DNA of 64,000 bases from Oscillospiraceae bacterium. Lineage in GTDB: Bacteria > Bacillota > Clostridia > Oscillospirales > Ruminococcaceae. Made by a program: the position numbers and the translations under genes. Below, in pieces: positions 7,929-15,149 of the stretch (the first letter of the stretch is position 1; every line of letters begins with the position of its first letter). The notes under the pieces are model-generated. The model worked only from the letters and a program-made list of their open reading frames with translations. It had not been told where the DNA came from and searched no databases. Location: contig JAFQBH010000028.1 of NCBI GenBank assembly GCA_017399765.1, positions 62,001 to 126,000 on the forward strand, read 5' to 3'.

Positions 7929-8144
7929 TTATTCTTCTGCGGGAACTTCTTCGATGGGTTCTTCGCAGCAAACTTCCTCTTCCGGGAATTTATCGAAAAG
8001 CTCATCATCACAGCAGCAATCGCAGCAACAATCTTCTTCGCAGCAGCAGCCTTTTTTCTTGGTGAGGAAATAAACAGCAGCTGCGCCGGCGGCAATAAGG
8101 GCAAGAGCGCCAACAACAATTCCGATAACAGTACCAAATTTCAT
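7929..8144 (-). CDS. small membrane-anchored cysteine-cluster protein (71 aa)
   Basis: From ATG at 8144, with AAAGGTGG 8 bases upstream, the product has a 20-residue membrane segment (about residues 4-26, VIGIVVGALALIAAGAAAVYF), a KKK stop-transfer, and a tail with the pattern CCCEEDCCCDCCCDDE followed by a last CC pair. That is eleven cysteines within about 35 residues, mixed with acidic residues. The frame is open further upstream, but only this ATG has a good ribosome-binding site. I do not recognise a family. A cytosol-facing metal- or redox-binding tail is an inference. It lies between a PBP gene and SRP RNA. Confidence 0.6.
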   Translation of the reverse strand: MKFGTVIGIVVGALALIAAGAAAVYFLTKKKGCCCEEDCCCDCCCDDELFDKFPEEEVCCEEPIEEVPAEE

Positions 8145-8344
8145 ATTTTTACCACCTTTCAAAAACTTTTCGGTTTTCCTTTTTATTTTAAGCTTTTTTG
8201 CTTCAAACTTATCATAAGCGTCAACGATAGTCCTCATTGTTTCAATTGCGGTAACAACGTTCACCGTAAAACGCCTTCTTTCAAAATTTCTGTACAATAC
8301 ATAATAACATATATTTTTCTTTTCGGCAAGTGCCAATATAATAA

Positions 8345-9907
8345 TTAATTGTAATTTAACAAATTAATCCCGTCGCAAATTTTTTTGAATATCGGCGCGG
8401 CAAAATCGCCGCCGGAATCCATTCCTTCCGCAAAAACCGCAACGGCAAATTTCGGTTTTTCCGCCGGATAAAAACCGACAAACCACGCATGGATAATTTC
8501 ATTTCCCTCGCTGTCAAACTGTCCGGTCTGGGCGGAAGCGGTTTTTCCGCCGGCGCCGCCGTTTTTTGGTTTTGCGTTTCCGCCGCTTCCGTTTTCCACA
8601 ACGTTTATCATCATTTCCCGAAGTATATTTGCGGTTTTTTGGCTCATCACGCGGTTTTCGGCATAATCCGCTGTTTCTGTAAAAACACCGTTTTTATCAA
8701 AAGTCCCGAGAACAAGTTTCGGCGTAACCGCTTTTCCGCCGTTTGCAACCGCAGAAGCAAGGCAGGTAAGCTGCACCGGAGTTGCCATAAGTTCTCCTTG
8801 CCCAAACGCAAAACTTGCAAGAACGGTTTTTGCCGAAAGTTCCGAAGCGGAAGGAAGGTTTCCTGCCGCAGACGAAAAATTTTCGCCAAAATCCGAAGGA
8901 GTTCCGAAGCCGAGGTTCTTTGCCGTTTCAAGGATTTTTTCTCCGCCGATTTCCAGCGCAAGATTTATAAAATATGGGTTACAGGAAATTTCGAGCGCTT
9001 TTTCCATATTGATTTCGCCGTGGCCGTTTTCCCAATGGCATTTATAGATTCTTTCGTCAACTTCAACGCTTCCGGTACATTCAAAAGTTTTTTCCGGCGA
9101 AATTCCCGTTTCCAAAGCCGCCGCGGCAACAACCAATTTCCAGGTTGAACCGACGGTATAGGCAGAAAAAGCTCTGTTTACAAACGGCGAATTTTCTTTG
9201 TTCAGATAGTCGGCTATTCTTTTTGGTTCAAAATCCGGAACCGAAGCCGAAGCAAGAATTTCTCCGTTTTGAACATCCATAACCACCGCCGCGCCTTTTT
9301 CAGTTCCTTCCGAAAGAGCTTTTTCAGCAATTTTCTGTATTCCCGAATCCAGCGTCAGAACCACGCCGCTTTTTTCAAAAATTTTTTCCTCTTCAATTAT
9401 TATTTCTTCACCTTTAAGAAGTCTTCCCGTTCCGTCTGCGTAATATGAAACCTCTGTTTTCTTTCCGTTTTCGGAAAGAAAACTATCGAAACTTTTTTCA
9501 ATTCCCGAAACGCCTTTTCCTCCGTTCACATACCCAACTATGTGTGGTGCAAGGCAGTTTTCACCATATCTTTCCGGATAAGAAAAATTATATATTCCTT
9601 CGCCTTCTATTATTTTTCCGCCGATATCAATAACGGAAGGTTCTCTTTTATTAAAAACCGCTGCAAGAGTATCTCTGTCGGTAAAAGCGGAAATTTTTGA
9701 AACGTCAAGCAAATCCGGAAAAACAAGTACCCGCCGCTTGTTGTTTTTATTTACAAAGGGTTTAAAATTTCTGTCAAAAATTCCCGCTCTTGTTTCAGAA
9801 AGTTCCACCTTTCTTCTGCTTTGAACAGAAGCGGCTTCGGTAACAGTTATTCCAACAGAAATTTCCGCAATTCTTAAAATAACAATTCCAAAAAGTACAA
9901 CAAACAC
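8345..9907 (-). CDS. penicillin-binding protein 2-like transpeptidase
   Basis: A class B PBP that cross-links peptidoglycan outside the membrane. It has one N-terminal membrane segment, a dimerisation region, and a transpeptidase domain with STWK (residues 254-257, active serine), SCN (in ISCNPYF) and KTA in GGKTASAQTGQ in place of KTG, a variant I associate with clostridial PbpA-like proteins. Start: GTG at 9907 is the first conventional start, but it has no ribosome-binding site and begins inside the membrane helix. A strong AAGGAGG lies 6 bases before an in-frame ACG at 9937-9935, which would add TEKRIAGFLC and a basic N-terminus. The true start is probably 9937. Sporulation or elongation role is unresolved. 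Confidence 0.88.
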   Translation of the reverse strand: MFVVLFGIVILRIAEISVGITVTEAASVQSRRKVELSETRAGIFDRNFKPFVNKNNKRRVLVFPDLLDVSKISAFTDRDTLAAVFNKREPSVIDIGGKIIEGEGIYNFSYPERYGENCLAPHIVGYVNGGKGVSGIEKSFDSFLSENGKKTEVSYYADGTGRLLKGEEIIIEEEKIFEKSGVVLTLDSGIQKIAEKALSEGTEKGAAVVMDVQNGEILASASVPDFEPKRIADYLNKENSPFVNRAFSAYTVGSTWKLVVAAAALETGISPEKTFECTGSVEVDERIYKCHWENGHGEINMEKALEISCNPYFINLALEIGGEKILETAKNLGFGTPSDFGENFSSAAGNLPSASELSAKTVLASFAFGQGELMATPVQLTCLASAVANGGKAVTPKLVLGTFDKNGVFTETADYAENRVMSQKTANILREMMINVVENGSGGNAKPKNGGAGGKTASAQTGQFDSEGNEIIHAWFVGFYPAEKPKFAVAVFAEGMDSGGDFAAPIFKKICDGINLLNYN

Positions 9908-10015
9908 GCAAAGAAAACCCGCAATCCTTTTTTCCGTAAAAATCCTCCTTTCCTTTTATTTAATAATTGTTTCCTGAAACCAAAATAAATAATCAAAAAA
10001 ATTTTAAAAAAATTG

Positions 10016-10044
10016 TTGACAAACGGAAAAGGTTTTGATATAAT
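10016..10044 (+). promoter_or_regulatory. consensus sigma-A promoter of tRNA-Leu
   Basis: TTGACA at 10016-10021, a 17-base spacer and TATAAT at 10039-10044, a perfect consensus 20 bases before the tRNA. Confidence 0.92.
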
Positions 10045-10064
10045 AGCTCTTGCATTCGAGAAAT

Positions 10065-10148
10065 GCGGTAGTGCTGGAATAGGCAGACAGGCACGTTTGA
10101 GGGGCGTGTGTCTTTGACGTATGGGTTCAAGTCCCATTTACCGCACCA
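10065..10148 (+). tRNA. tRNA-Leu(GAG)
   Basis: An 84-nt class II tRNA with acceptor GCGGTAG paired to TTACCGC, a long variable arm and an encoded CCA at 10146-10148. The anticodon loop TTGAGGG gives GAG, reading CUU/CUC leucine codons. It has its own consensus promoter and terminator. Its anticodon matches the CUC specifier of the T-box leader before leuS at 54 kb. A second copy of its last 22 bases lies 201 bases downstream. Confidence 0.95.
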
Positions 10149-10151
10149 AAT

Positions 10152-10188
10152 AAAGGGGAGCAACTTTTGTTGTTCCCCTTTATTTTTT
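10152..10188 (+). terminator. terminator of tRNA-Leu
   Basis: AAAGGGGAGCAAC pairs with GTTGTTCCCCTTT, followed by a T-rich run. It begins 4 bases after the tRNA. Confidence 0.9.
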
Positions 10189-10329
10189 GTATAATGTGGA
10201 ATTGCGACCCATCTCAAAAGGGGTCCCCAAAAAATCCAAAAAGATTTTTTGGGGAGAGGAGCGACAACGAAGCGGCTTCGGTGTATTATCGAAGATAAAA
10301 CACCGATAAAGCGCAGTTCGGCGCGACGA
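10189..10329. other. segment between two copies of the tRNA-Leu 3' end
   Basis: About 140 bases without a gene. It has a hairpin at 10213-10256 (CCCCAAAAAATC with GATTTTTTGGGG) and a GC-rich tail. Its boundaries are the tRNA terminator and a repeated tRNA 3' end, so it may be the remnant of an excised element or a local duplication. Confidence 0.4.
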
Positions 10330-10351
10330 AAGTCCCATTTACCGCACCAAA
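10330..10351 (+). repeat. direct repeat of the tRNA-Leu 3' end (att-like)
   Basis: The 22 bases here match 10129-10150 exactly; they cover half of the T arm, the acceptor strand and CCA of tRNA-Leu. The rest of a tRNA is absent. Exact 3'-end repeats are typical footprints of integration at tRNA genes. Confidence 0.75.
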
Positions 10352-10383
10352 AGGTCGTTAACTTTTGTTAACGGCCTTTTTTG
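10352..10383. terminator. terminator after the tRNA 3'-end repeat
   Basis: GGTCGTTAAC pairs with GTTAACGGCC, followed by T6. It directly follows the repeated CCA, so the repeat carries a terminator just as the tRNA does. The 160 bases from here to 10546 hold no recognisable gene. Confidence 0.75.
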
Positions 10384-10546
10384 TTTATAAAATTCAAAAA
10401 CGGAGAAAAAGCACCATTGAAAAAATTTATCCCTTTTGAAAAACTTTCCTAGAAAAAGCAGCGTGAACTCAACGCAATCCGGCGCAAAGACTGGAACGGA
10501 ATAAGCCCCGTTACAAGGAAAAGCGAAAACCCGAAGGCATATAACA

Positions 10547-10593
10547 GAAAACGGCACAGAACCGATTTTAATTTCGATTCTGTGCCGTTTTTA
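10547..10593. terminator. terminator of the DUF4317 gene
   Basis: ACGGCACAGAA pairs with TTCTGTGCCGT around an AT-rich loop, flanked by A and T runs. It lies just beyond the minus-strand stop codon at 10598. Confidence 0.85.
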
Positions 10594-10597
10594 TTTT

Positions 10598-11728
10598 TTA
10601 TTCGCTTATCCTGACGGAAACTCCGTTAACCTCAACTCCTTCGTCCGCCGGTATCATAATATATTTTCTTCCGTCAACAACCTTTGTTTCAACAAGATAG
10701 GAAAATTCCGGAGCGACGGAAATTTTTATGTTCGGTGTGACCACCTCGAATTTTTTGCTTTCGATTATGTTCTGCGGCTTAAGGGGTTTGTCCTCGCCAA
10801 ACTGTTTTTTAACTTTTTCTTTGAAAATTTCGACTTTTTCTTTTGCAACGCCGCTGTTTTCAAGAATGTCGCCAACTTCCCTTGTGCTTAAATCAAGGGG
10901 CTGGGGATCCTTGCTCTCCTTATGTTCAACGATTCGTTCGCAAATCTGTTCATGAACGGACTGGATCACATCAAAGCTGCAGTCCTCCTCAAGAGTTTCG
11001 GTAAGAACTTCCTGAAAAGTCATCTTCTGTTCACCGGCAGACATGGGAATTTCCGTTTTGAAAACGGAATCGATAAATTCCTGCTGCATCATGTCGGTAT
11101 TTTTGGTGTAGAAAAGGGCATTGTAAATGTTGGTTGCGCGGTCATCAAAACAAGGGAACATAAAACCGAGTTCCGGCGCAGCAACGGTCTGGGGAAAAGT
11201 ACAGTTGTGGAAAGCGCTCTGGTCGATCACGTATCCAAGTTCGGTTTTACTTTCGTTAACCGGGCAGACTGAGCAGATGAAATAGTTAAAAACGCTTTCG
11301 GAAGCGTCCTCGACGGAAAGCTCATCGGTACCTTTGAAAGGAACGTCATAATGATCCGCACCCAGAAGGATTATGTAGTTGCAGTCAAGGTTGACCGCCG
11401 GAATTATCTTTTTATAAAGGGTTTCGCGGAGCTCGGCATTTCCGATATCCTTGCGGATATCCATAAGAAGCTTATGTTCTTCCCCCTCCATGACCTGCTG
11501 TGTGGAAAACTCAATATCTATAAGGTTTTTCCCAAGCGAACCGGAAAGAGCTTTTTTAAAAAGCGCCATATATCTTTCACCTTCGGATTGGGGCATTGCC
11601 GCAACCGGTTCTTCAATATATGCGATGATTTCTTTCATCTGGTTTACAAAACAGCCGTAAATTTTGCTTATGCAGTTTTTATCAAGGGCAAGGCGGCGGC
11701 GGATTTCGTTAAGTTCTTTCTGATTCAT
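10598..11728 (-). CDS. DUF4317 family protein (376 aa)
   Basis: The product starts MNQKELNEIRRRLALDKNCISKIYGCFVN, characteristic of DUF4317, a Clostridia-specific family of unknown function, and has the family length. Other recognisable stretches are ILLGADHYDVPFKG and an internal CSVCPVNESK. No membrane segment or signal peptide. An AGAGGT lies 7 bases before the ATG. Flanked by its own terminator; no functional partner in the neighbourhood. Conservation across Clostridia suggests a housekeeping or envelope role, but none is established. Confidence 0.88.
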   Translation of the reverse strand: MNQKELNEIRRRLALDKNCISKIYGCFVNQMKEIIAYIEEPVAAMPQSEGERYMALFKKALSGSLGKNLIDIEFSTQQVMEGEEHKLLMDIRKDIGNAELRETLYKKIIPAVNLDCNYIILLGADHYDVPFKGTDELSVEDASESVFNYFICSVCPVNESKTELGYVIDQSAFHNCTFPQTVAAPELGFMFPCFDDRATNIYNALFYTKNTDMMQQEFIDSVFKTEIPMSAGEQKMTFQEVLTETLEEDCSFDVIQSVHEQICERIVEHKESKDPQPLDLSTREVGDILENSGVAKEKVEIFKEKVKKQFGEDKPLKPQNIIESKKFEVVTPNIKISVAPEFSYLVETKVVDGRKYIMIPADEGVEVNGVSVRISE

Positions 11729-11794
11729 AAATTACCTCTTTGAAACTTAAAATTGGGAAAAATATTATACCACATTTTTAAACTTAATACCAAT

Positions 11795-11826
11795 AAAAAA
11801 ACGCCGCAGCGCGGCGTTTTTCTTTT
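11795..11826. terminator. terminator of the TSCPD operon
   Basis: ACGCCGC pairs directly with GCGGCGT, flanked by A6 and T5. It lies at the end of the minus-strand gene ending at 11828. Confidence 0.85.
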
Positions 11827-11827
11827 A

Positions 11828-12088
11828 TCAGGCGTTTGCCTGTTCCTTTGCCCAGATAAGACCTTTTGCAAGCTGGTCCGCGCAGGAAGTTCCTCTTCCG
11901 GCGCAATCATTGCCGAGAAGACGTTCGATAATGTCGTCCGCTTTCCAGCCTTCAAGAATTTTCGGAATTGCCTGAAGGTTTCCGGGGCAGCCGCCGATGA
12001 AAACAATGTTGGTGACGATTCCGTTTTCGTCCATATCAAAGCTGATTTTTTTGGAGCAAGTTCCTGCGGTTTTGTAATCGTAATGCAT
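11828..12088 (-). CDS. TSCPD domain protein (TIGR03905-like)
   Basis: An 86-residue protein with the TSCPD fold seen at the C-terminus of some B12-dependent ribonucleotide reductases. Signatures: YDYKTAGTCSKKISFDMD at the start, FIGGCPGNLQAIPKILEG in the middle, GRGTSCADQLAKGL near the end. Stand-alone versions are common in Clostridia. It may bind a metal or nucleotide through its conserved cysteines (10, 34, 62 and 69 region), but function is unknown. An AGGAGA precedes the ATG. It follows the rlmA-like gene by 2 bases and shares its terminator. Confidence 0.85.
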   Translation of the reverse strand: MHYDYKTAGTCSKKISFDMDENGIVTNIVFIGGCPGNLQAIPKILEGWKADDIIERLLGNDCAGRGTSCADQLAKGLIWAKEQANA

Positions 12089-12090
12089 TT

Positions 12091-12918
12091 TTATTTCTCC
12101 TTTTTGTAAATGTGAATATCAAAGGCAACTTCTGTAAGAAGATTTTCAAAAGTGGAAAGCTTTTCCGCACCTTTTGCCGAAGTTTTCCAATAATAAGGTG
12201 TCATCTGAAAAAGGGCGAAAATATCTTCCTTCGTTTTTATAAGGGTTTCATACCGGACACGCTTTGTCATAACGTGCTCAAAACCTTCGTAAGGTACGTC
12301 CTGCTCCTTGTTTTCATAAGGAACATCATAAATCGCAGCCTTAAGCTGCCAGAGATGTCTTGCCGCCGGAACAACGTAAATGTAATATCCGCCGGGCTTG
12401 AGCACGCGTTTGTATTCTTCAATGCTCAAAGGGCTGAAAACGTTAAGAAGGATATCAAAGCTTTCATCAGCAACCGGAATATCAAAAACTGAAGCAACCG
12501 CAAATTCAACTTCCTTAGTTCTTTTTGCGGCCCTTTTTACCGAAGGCCGGCTTATATCAAAACCCGCAATTTTTGCCTTTGGAAAGCGGTTTTTAAGCTC
12601 GTTGGCAATGTTCGCGGTATAATAACCTTCACCGCACCCGCAATCGAGAACCGCCGGTTCTTCGCCGAAAGATAATTCGAGCACCGTTTTTTCAAGTTCC
12701 GAAAGAAGCGGTTCATAATAACCCTTATCAAGAAATGCAGAACGGGAAGCCGCCATTTCCTTGCTGTCGCCGGGAATTTTTGAATTCATTTTGTTCGCCG
12801 GAAGAAGGTGAACATAACCTTCTGCGGAAACATCAAAACTGTGCCCGTGCTCACACCGAAGGGAACGTTCCTGTTTCTCAAGCTTTGCCTTGCAAAGCGG
12901 ACATCTGAAAATACTCAT
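12091..12918 (-). CDS. RlmA-like 23S rRNA guanine-N1 methyltransferase
   Basis: A SAM-dependent methyltransferase with an N-terminal zinc finger (CPLC and CEHGHSFD, residues 4-26) and the SAM loop VLDCGCGEGYYT near 92-103, the layout of RlmA/RrmA enzymes that methylate a guanine of 23S rRNA. SRSAFLDKGYY before the SAM domain is also typical. I chose ATG at 12918, which has GGAG 6 bases upstream; a GTG at 12924 overlaps the previous stop but is too close to the SD. Size (275 aa) fits the family. The exact target guanine cannot be told. Confidence 0.85.
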   Translation of the reverse strand: MSIFRCPLCKAKLEKQERSLRCEHGHSFDVSAEGYVHLLPANKMNSKIPGDSKEMAASRSAFLDKGYYEPLLSELEKTVLELSFGEEPAVLDCGCGEGYYTANIANELKNRFPKAKIAGFDISRPSVKRAAKRTKEVEFAVASVFDIPVADESFDILLNVFSPLSIEEYKRVLKPGGYYIYVVPAARHLWQLKAAIYDVPYENKEQDVPYEGFEHVMTKRVRYETLIKTKEDIFALFQMTPYYWKTSAKGAEKLSTFENLLTEVAFDIHIYKKEK

Positions 12919-12920
12919 AT

Positions 12921-13175
12921 TCACTCCAGAAGATAAACCAGCAATCCGAGATGGACAGCCATGAGCACCGGAACAAAAACGGTGAATTTTGCGTGCTTTG
13001 TTTTATGGCGGAAAGTTTCCATTCCCAAAAAAGCGCCGAAAGCGCCGCCGATTGCAGCAATTCCGAGAAGCGCCTTTTCCGAAATCCGCCACATATCCTT
13101 TTTCGCAAAATATTTATCCGCGCCGTACATCGCAAAAGCGATGATATTCACAACAATGTAATATGGAATTACCAT
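12921..13175 (-). CDS. DUF1294 family membrane protein
   Basis: An 84-residue protein with the DUF1294 pattern: YxxxxIIAFAMYGADKYFAKKDMWRI, then GGAFGAFLGMETFRHKTKH, and a final hydrophobic segment. It has about two to three membrane segments. The GGAFG and RHKT motifs are the conserved core of the family, whose function is unknown. A GAAAGGAG precedes the ATG. Its stop falls 2 bases before the rlmA-like start, so the two are translationally linked and probably in one operon with the TSCPD gene. Confidence 0.88.
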   Translation of the reverse strand: MVIPYYIVVNIIAFAMYGADKYFAKKDMWRISEKALLGIAAIGGAFGAFLGMETFRHKTKHAKFTVFVPVLMAVHLGLLVYLLE

Positions 13176-13236
13176 TAAAAAATCTCCTTTCGGAAGGATT
13201 CAGCTTATTTTAACATCAATGGTGAAAAAGGTCAAA

Positions 13237-14178
13237 TCAAAGTACAAACATAATTCCAAAACCCTGTTTTTCCATTTCTTCCGCAAATTCCGCGGCTTTT
13301 TCTTCCTGAATAAATTTCAGCTTTGTTTTTCCGGATTCTTCATAAATCCGTAGGAATTCGCAAAAATCTCCGTTTTCAAGCGCCTCGGCTTCCTCTTTTG
13401 CCCTTCTGCTTTCTTCAAAAAAATCCAGGGCGCGGAAAACCGCCCTTTCGCCGCATTTTTGCCGGAGAATAGGGAACTGGGCAATAAATTCCGCCTCGTC
13501 CGCTTCGGAAAGAGAATTGTGACCCATGTTCCAGGCAACAAAACCCAGATCCTTCAGAATTTCGGAAAAATCTTCCGAAAAAACCTCTTTGCAGTCAACG
13601 AGGGCAGCGGTATAACCGCTTTTTGAAAAATCGAAATCTATTTTTTCGAACTTCGGAATTTCCGGGTCGGAAAAATCCAGAAGAACGTTTCCGCCAAGGG
13701 TGGAAATAAGCTGTTCGGAAATTCCGCAGGGTCTTCCGAAAAAATCGCTTTCCGCGATCTGCCCGAATTGCGCAAGGCGCAAAGCCGGAACGCTGTTTTG
13801 GAAGAAAAGCCCGCTTATTATTTTTCCGATAAGAATTTCAAAAGCGGCGGTGACGGAAATTCCGCTTCCGGAAGGAATTTCGGAGCTGATTTTTGCGTCA
13901 AAACCTCCGAAAACATTTCCGCTTTCAATAAAGCAGTTCATAATTCCTCGAACAAGGGCGGCAAAAGTTTCCGCTTCTTCCGCTCTGGGTTCGGTGTCGC
14001 CTATTTCCATATCAAAACTTCCGAAATCTTCGGATTCAATATGTATCGTGTCGGTGCCGTTCGGTTTTGCAAAAGCATGGATTCCCTGTTCCGTTGCAAA
14101 GCCGAAAACAAATCCGCCCTGCTGTTCGGAAAAATTTCCACCGAATATGGTTGTTCCGCCGGCAAAAAAATCAAACAT
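13237..14178 (-). CDS. divergent, shortened galactokinase-like GHMP kinase
   Basis: The 313-residue product resembles clostridial galactokinases but is about 100 residues shorter. The start FFAGGTTIFGGNFSEQQGG corresponds to the substrate loop (usually PGRTEIGGNHTDHQ) yet lacks its key Arg, His and Asp residues. The GHMP phosphate loop is seen as SEIPSGSGISVTAAFE near residues 107-122 (usual form PxGxGLSSSA). The C-terminal GGGFGG motif region seems missing: the sequence passes from a FLRIYEESGKTKLKFIQ block almost directly to the end. It may be a degraded galactokinase or a kinase with another substrate. It has a good SD (GGAG) and lies next to a TetR gene. Confidence 0.65.
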   Translation of the reverse strand: MFDFFAGGTTIFGGNFSEQQGGFVFGFATEQGIHAFAKPNGTDTIHIESEDFGSFDMEIGDTEPRAEEAETFAALVRGIMNCFIESGNVFGGFDAKISSEIPSGSGISVTAAFEILIGKIISGLFFQNSVPALRLAQFGQIAESDFFGRPCGISEQLISTLGGNVLLDFSDPEIPKFEKIDFDFSKSGYTAALVDCKEVFSEDFSEILKDLGFVAWNMGHNSLSEADEAEFIAQFPILRQKCGERAVFRALDFFEESRRAKEEAEALENGDFCEFLRIYEESGKTKLKFIQEEKAAEFAEEMEKQGFGIMFVL

Positions 14179-14202
14179 AAAAAGCTCCCTTTCCGAAAAA
14201 AA

Positions 14203-14757
14203 TCAGAGATATTTTTCAAGTTCCTCAAAAACGTTTCCGGAAAGATAGTTTTTTATTCTTCCGGAAATTTCCTCCGGAGTCTGAACAAAATCATGCAGAC
14301 ACCACCTGCGAAGAAAAATACAGAAAGTGGCGGAAAAAAATTCGAAAAAAAGATCGTCTTTTCCCTGGTCAATATTGTTTTTTTCAAAAAAATAAATTAT
14401 ATCTTTGCGGGTCATATTGCGGATTATATATATCGTTTCGTCCTGGGTAAATCCTTTATAAAGCCTGCGGTTTTCGCACCAGCCGTTGCATACATGAATA
14501 ATAAAATCATCGACCTGATGACTTCTGAAAGAAAAAGCCTCTTCAACAAGTTTTTCGTTAACTTCGCTGATGCTCTGATAAATTACGTCCGAAAGATTTT
14601 CAAAATGGCGGTAAAAAGTGTTTTTGCTGACTCCCGCTTTTTTACAGACTTCCGTTACCGAAATTTCATGAAAAGGTTTTTCCGCCATAATTTCCGCCAG
14701 AGCGAAGGTAACGCATTTTTTGTTCTCGATAACGTTTTTATAGGTTTTTCTCTCCAT
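14203..14757 (-). CDS. TetR/AcrR family transcriptional regulator
   Basis: A 184-residue regulator with an N-terminal helix-turn-helix (ISVTEVCKKAGVSKNTFYRHFENL, about residues 32-55) typical of TetR proteins, and an all-helical ligand/dimer domain with many aromatic residues. TetR proteins generally repress nearby or divergent genes until an inducer binds. Here a 55-codon gene is transcribed divergently from a 114-base shared region that contains a perfect dyad GTGAAA-CT-TTTCAC beside this start codon, a plausible operator. The ligand is unknown. The GHMP-like gene downstream is 24 bases away and may be co-transcribed. Confidence 0.92.
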   Translation of the reverse strand: MERKTYKNVIENKKCVTFALAEIMAEKPFHEISVTEVCKKAGVSKNTFYRHFENLSDVIYQSISEVNEKLVEEAFSFRSHQVDDFIIHVCNGWCENRRLYKGFTQDETIYIIRNMTRKDIIYFFEKNNIDQGKDDLFFEFFSATFCIFLRRWCLHDFVQTPEEISGRIKNYLSGNVFEELEKYL

Positions 14758-14871
14758 AATGTGAAACTTTTCACCTCAAACAGTGTCAAATTCTTAACAA
14801 AGTGATTGAACTATATTATAAAAATATGATACACTGGTGTCAAATAAAAGTCAATCAGGAGGAATTTTTTT
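14758..14871. promoter_or_regulatory. divergent promoter region with dyad near tetR
   Basis: Contains GTGAAA-CT-TTTCAC at 14761-14774, two copies of GTGTCAAAT (14783 and 14838 regions), and TTGAAC (14806) with TACACT (14830) at 18-base spacing for the plus strand. These are consistent with autoregulation by the TetR protein; operator assignment is inference. Confidence 0.4.
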
Positions 14872-15039
14872 ATGAAATGCGTAGCTATCAACGGCGTAAA
14901 AAGCCTTGAAGCAAAAGAAATCGACGTTATGAAATTCGTAACCCGAACTGTAAGCCTTGATGATACCCAGAAAGCATTCGAAGACCTTACTTCCGGCGTC
15001 GGAACCGATATCAAAATCCTCATTGACCCTGCAAAATAA
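14872..15039 (+). CDS. 55-aa mini-protein resembling fused ends of an alcohol dehydrogenase
   Basis: A short frame with an excellent ribosome-binding site (AGGAGG, 8 bases before ATG) and a following terminator, so it is probably a real expressed gene. Residues 1-18 (MKCVAINGVKSLEAKEID) look like the N-terminal strand of zinc-type medium-chain dehydrogenases; residues 19-55 (with VSLDDTQKAFEDL and DIKILIDP) look like their last helix and strand. The whole catalytic and nucleotide-binding core of some 290 residues is missing. It may be an in-frame internal deletion product kept for a new role, or a small protein with chance similarity. It is divergent from tetR. Confidence 0.6.
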   Translation: MKCVAINGVKSLEAKEIDVMKFVTRTVSLDDTQKAFEDLTSGVGTDIKILIDPAK

Positions 15040-15054
15040 AAAGTACCCCCAACA

Positions 15055-15096
15055 TAAAAAAAGCCGTTCCTTTTCTTTCGGGAACGGCTTTTTTTA
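15055..15096 (+). terminator. terminator after the 55-aa gene
   Basis: AAGCCGTTCC pairs with GGAACGGCTT, followed by T5. Confidence 0.9.
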
Positions 15097-15149
15097 TGCG
15101 TTTTTTTATGTTATTATATTTCTATTATAAATCCTTCCGGAGGAAAACA

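Noticed and set aside
10330..10351. Second tRNA gene after tRNA-Leu
   Set aside because: Only the last 22 bases match; no 5' acceptor strand, D arm or anticodon arm is present.
10339..10557. 72-aa frame on the minus strand
   Set aside because: It overlaps a tRNA repeat and terminators and has no SD.
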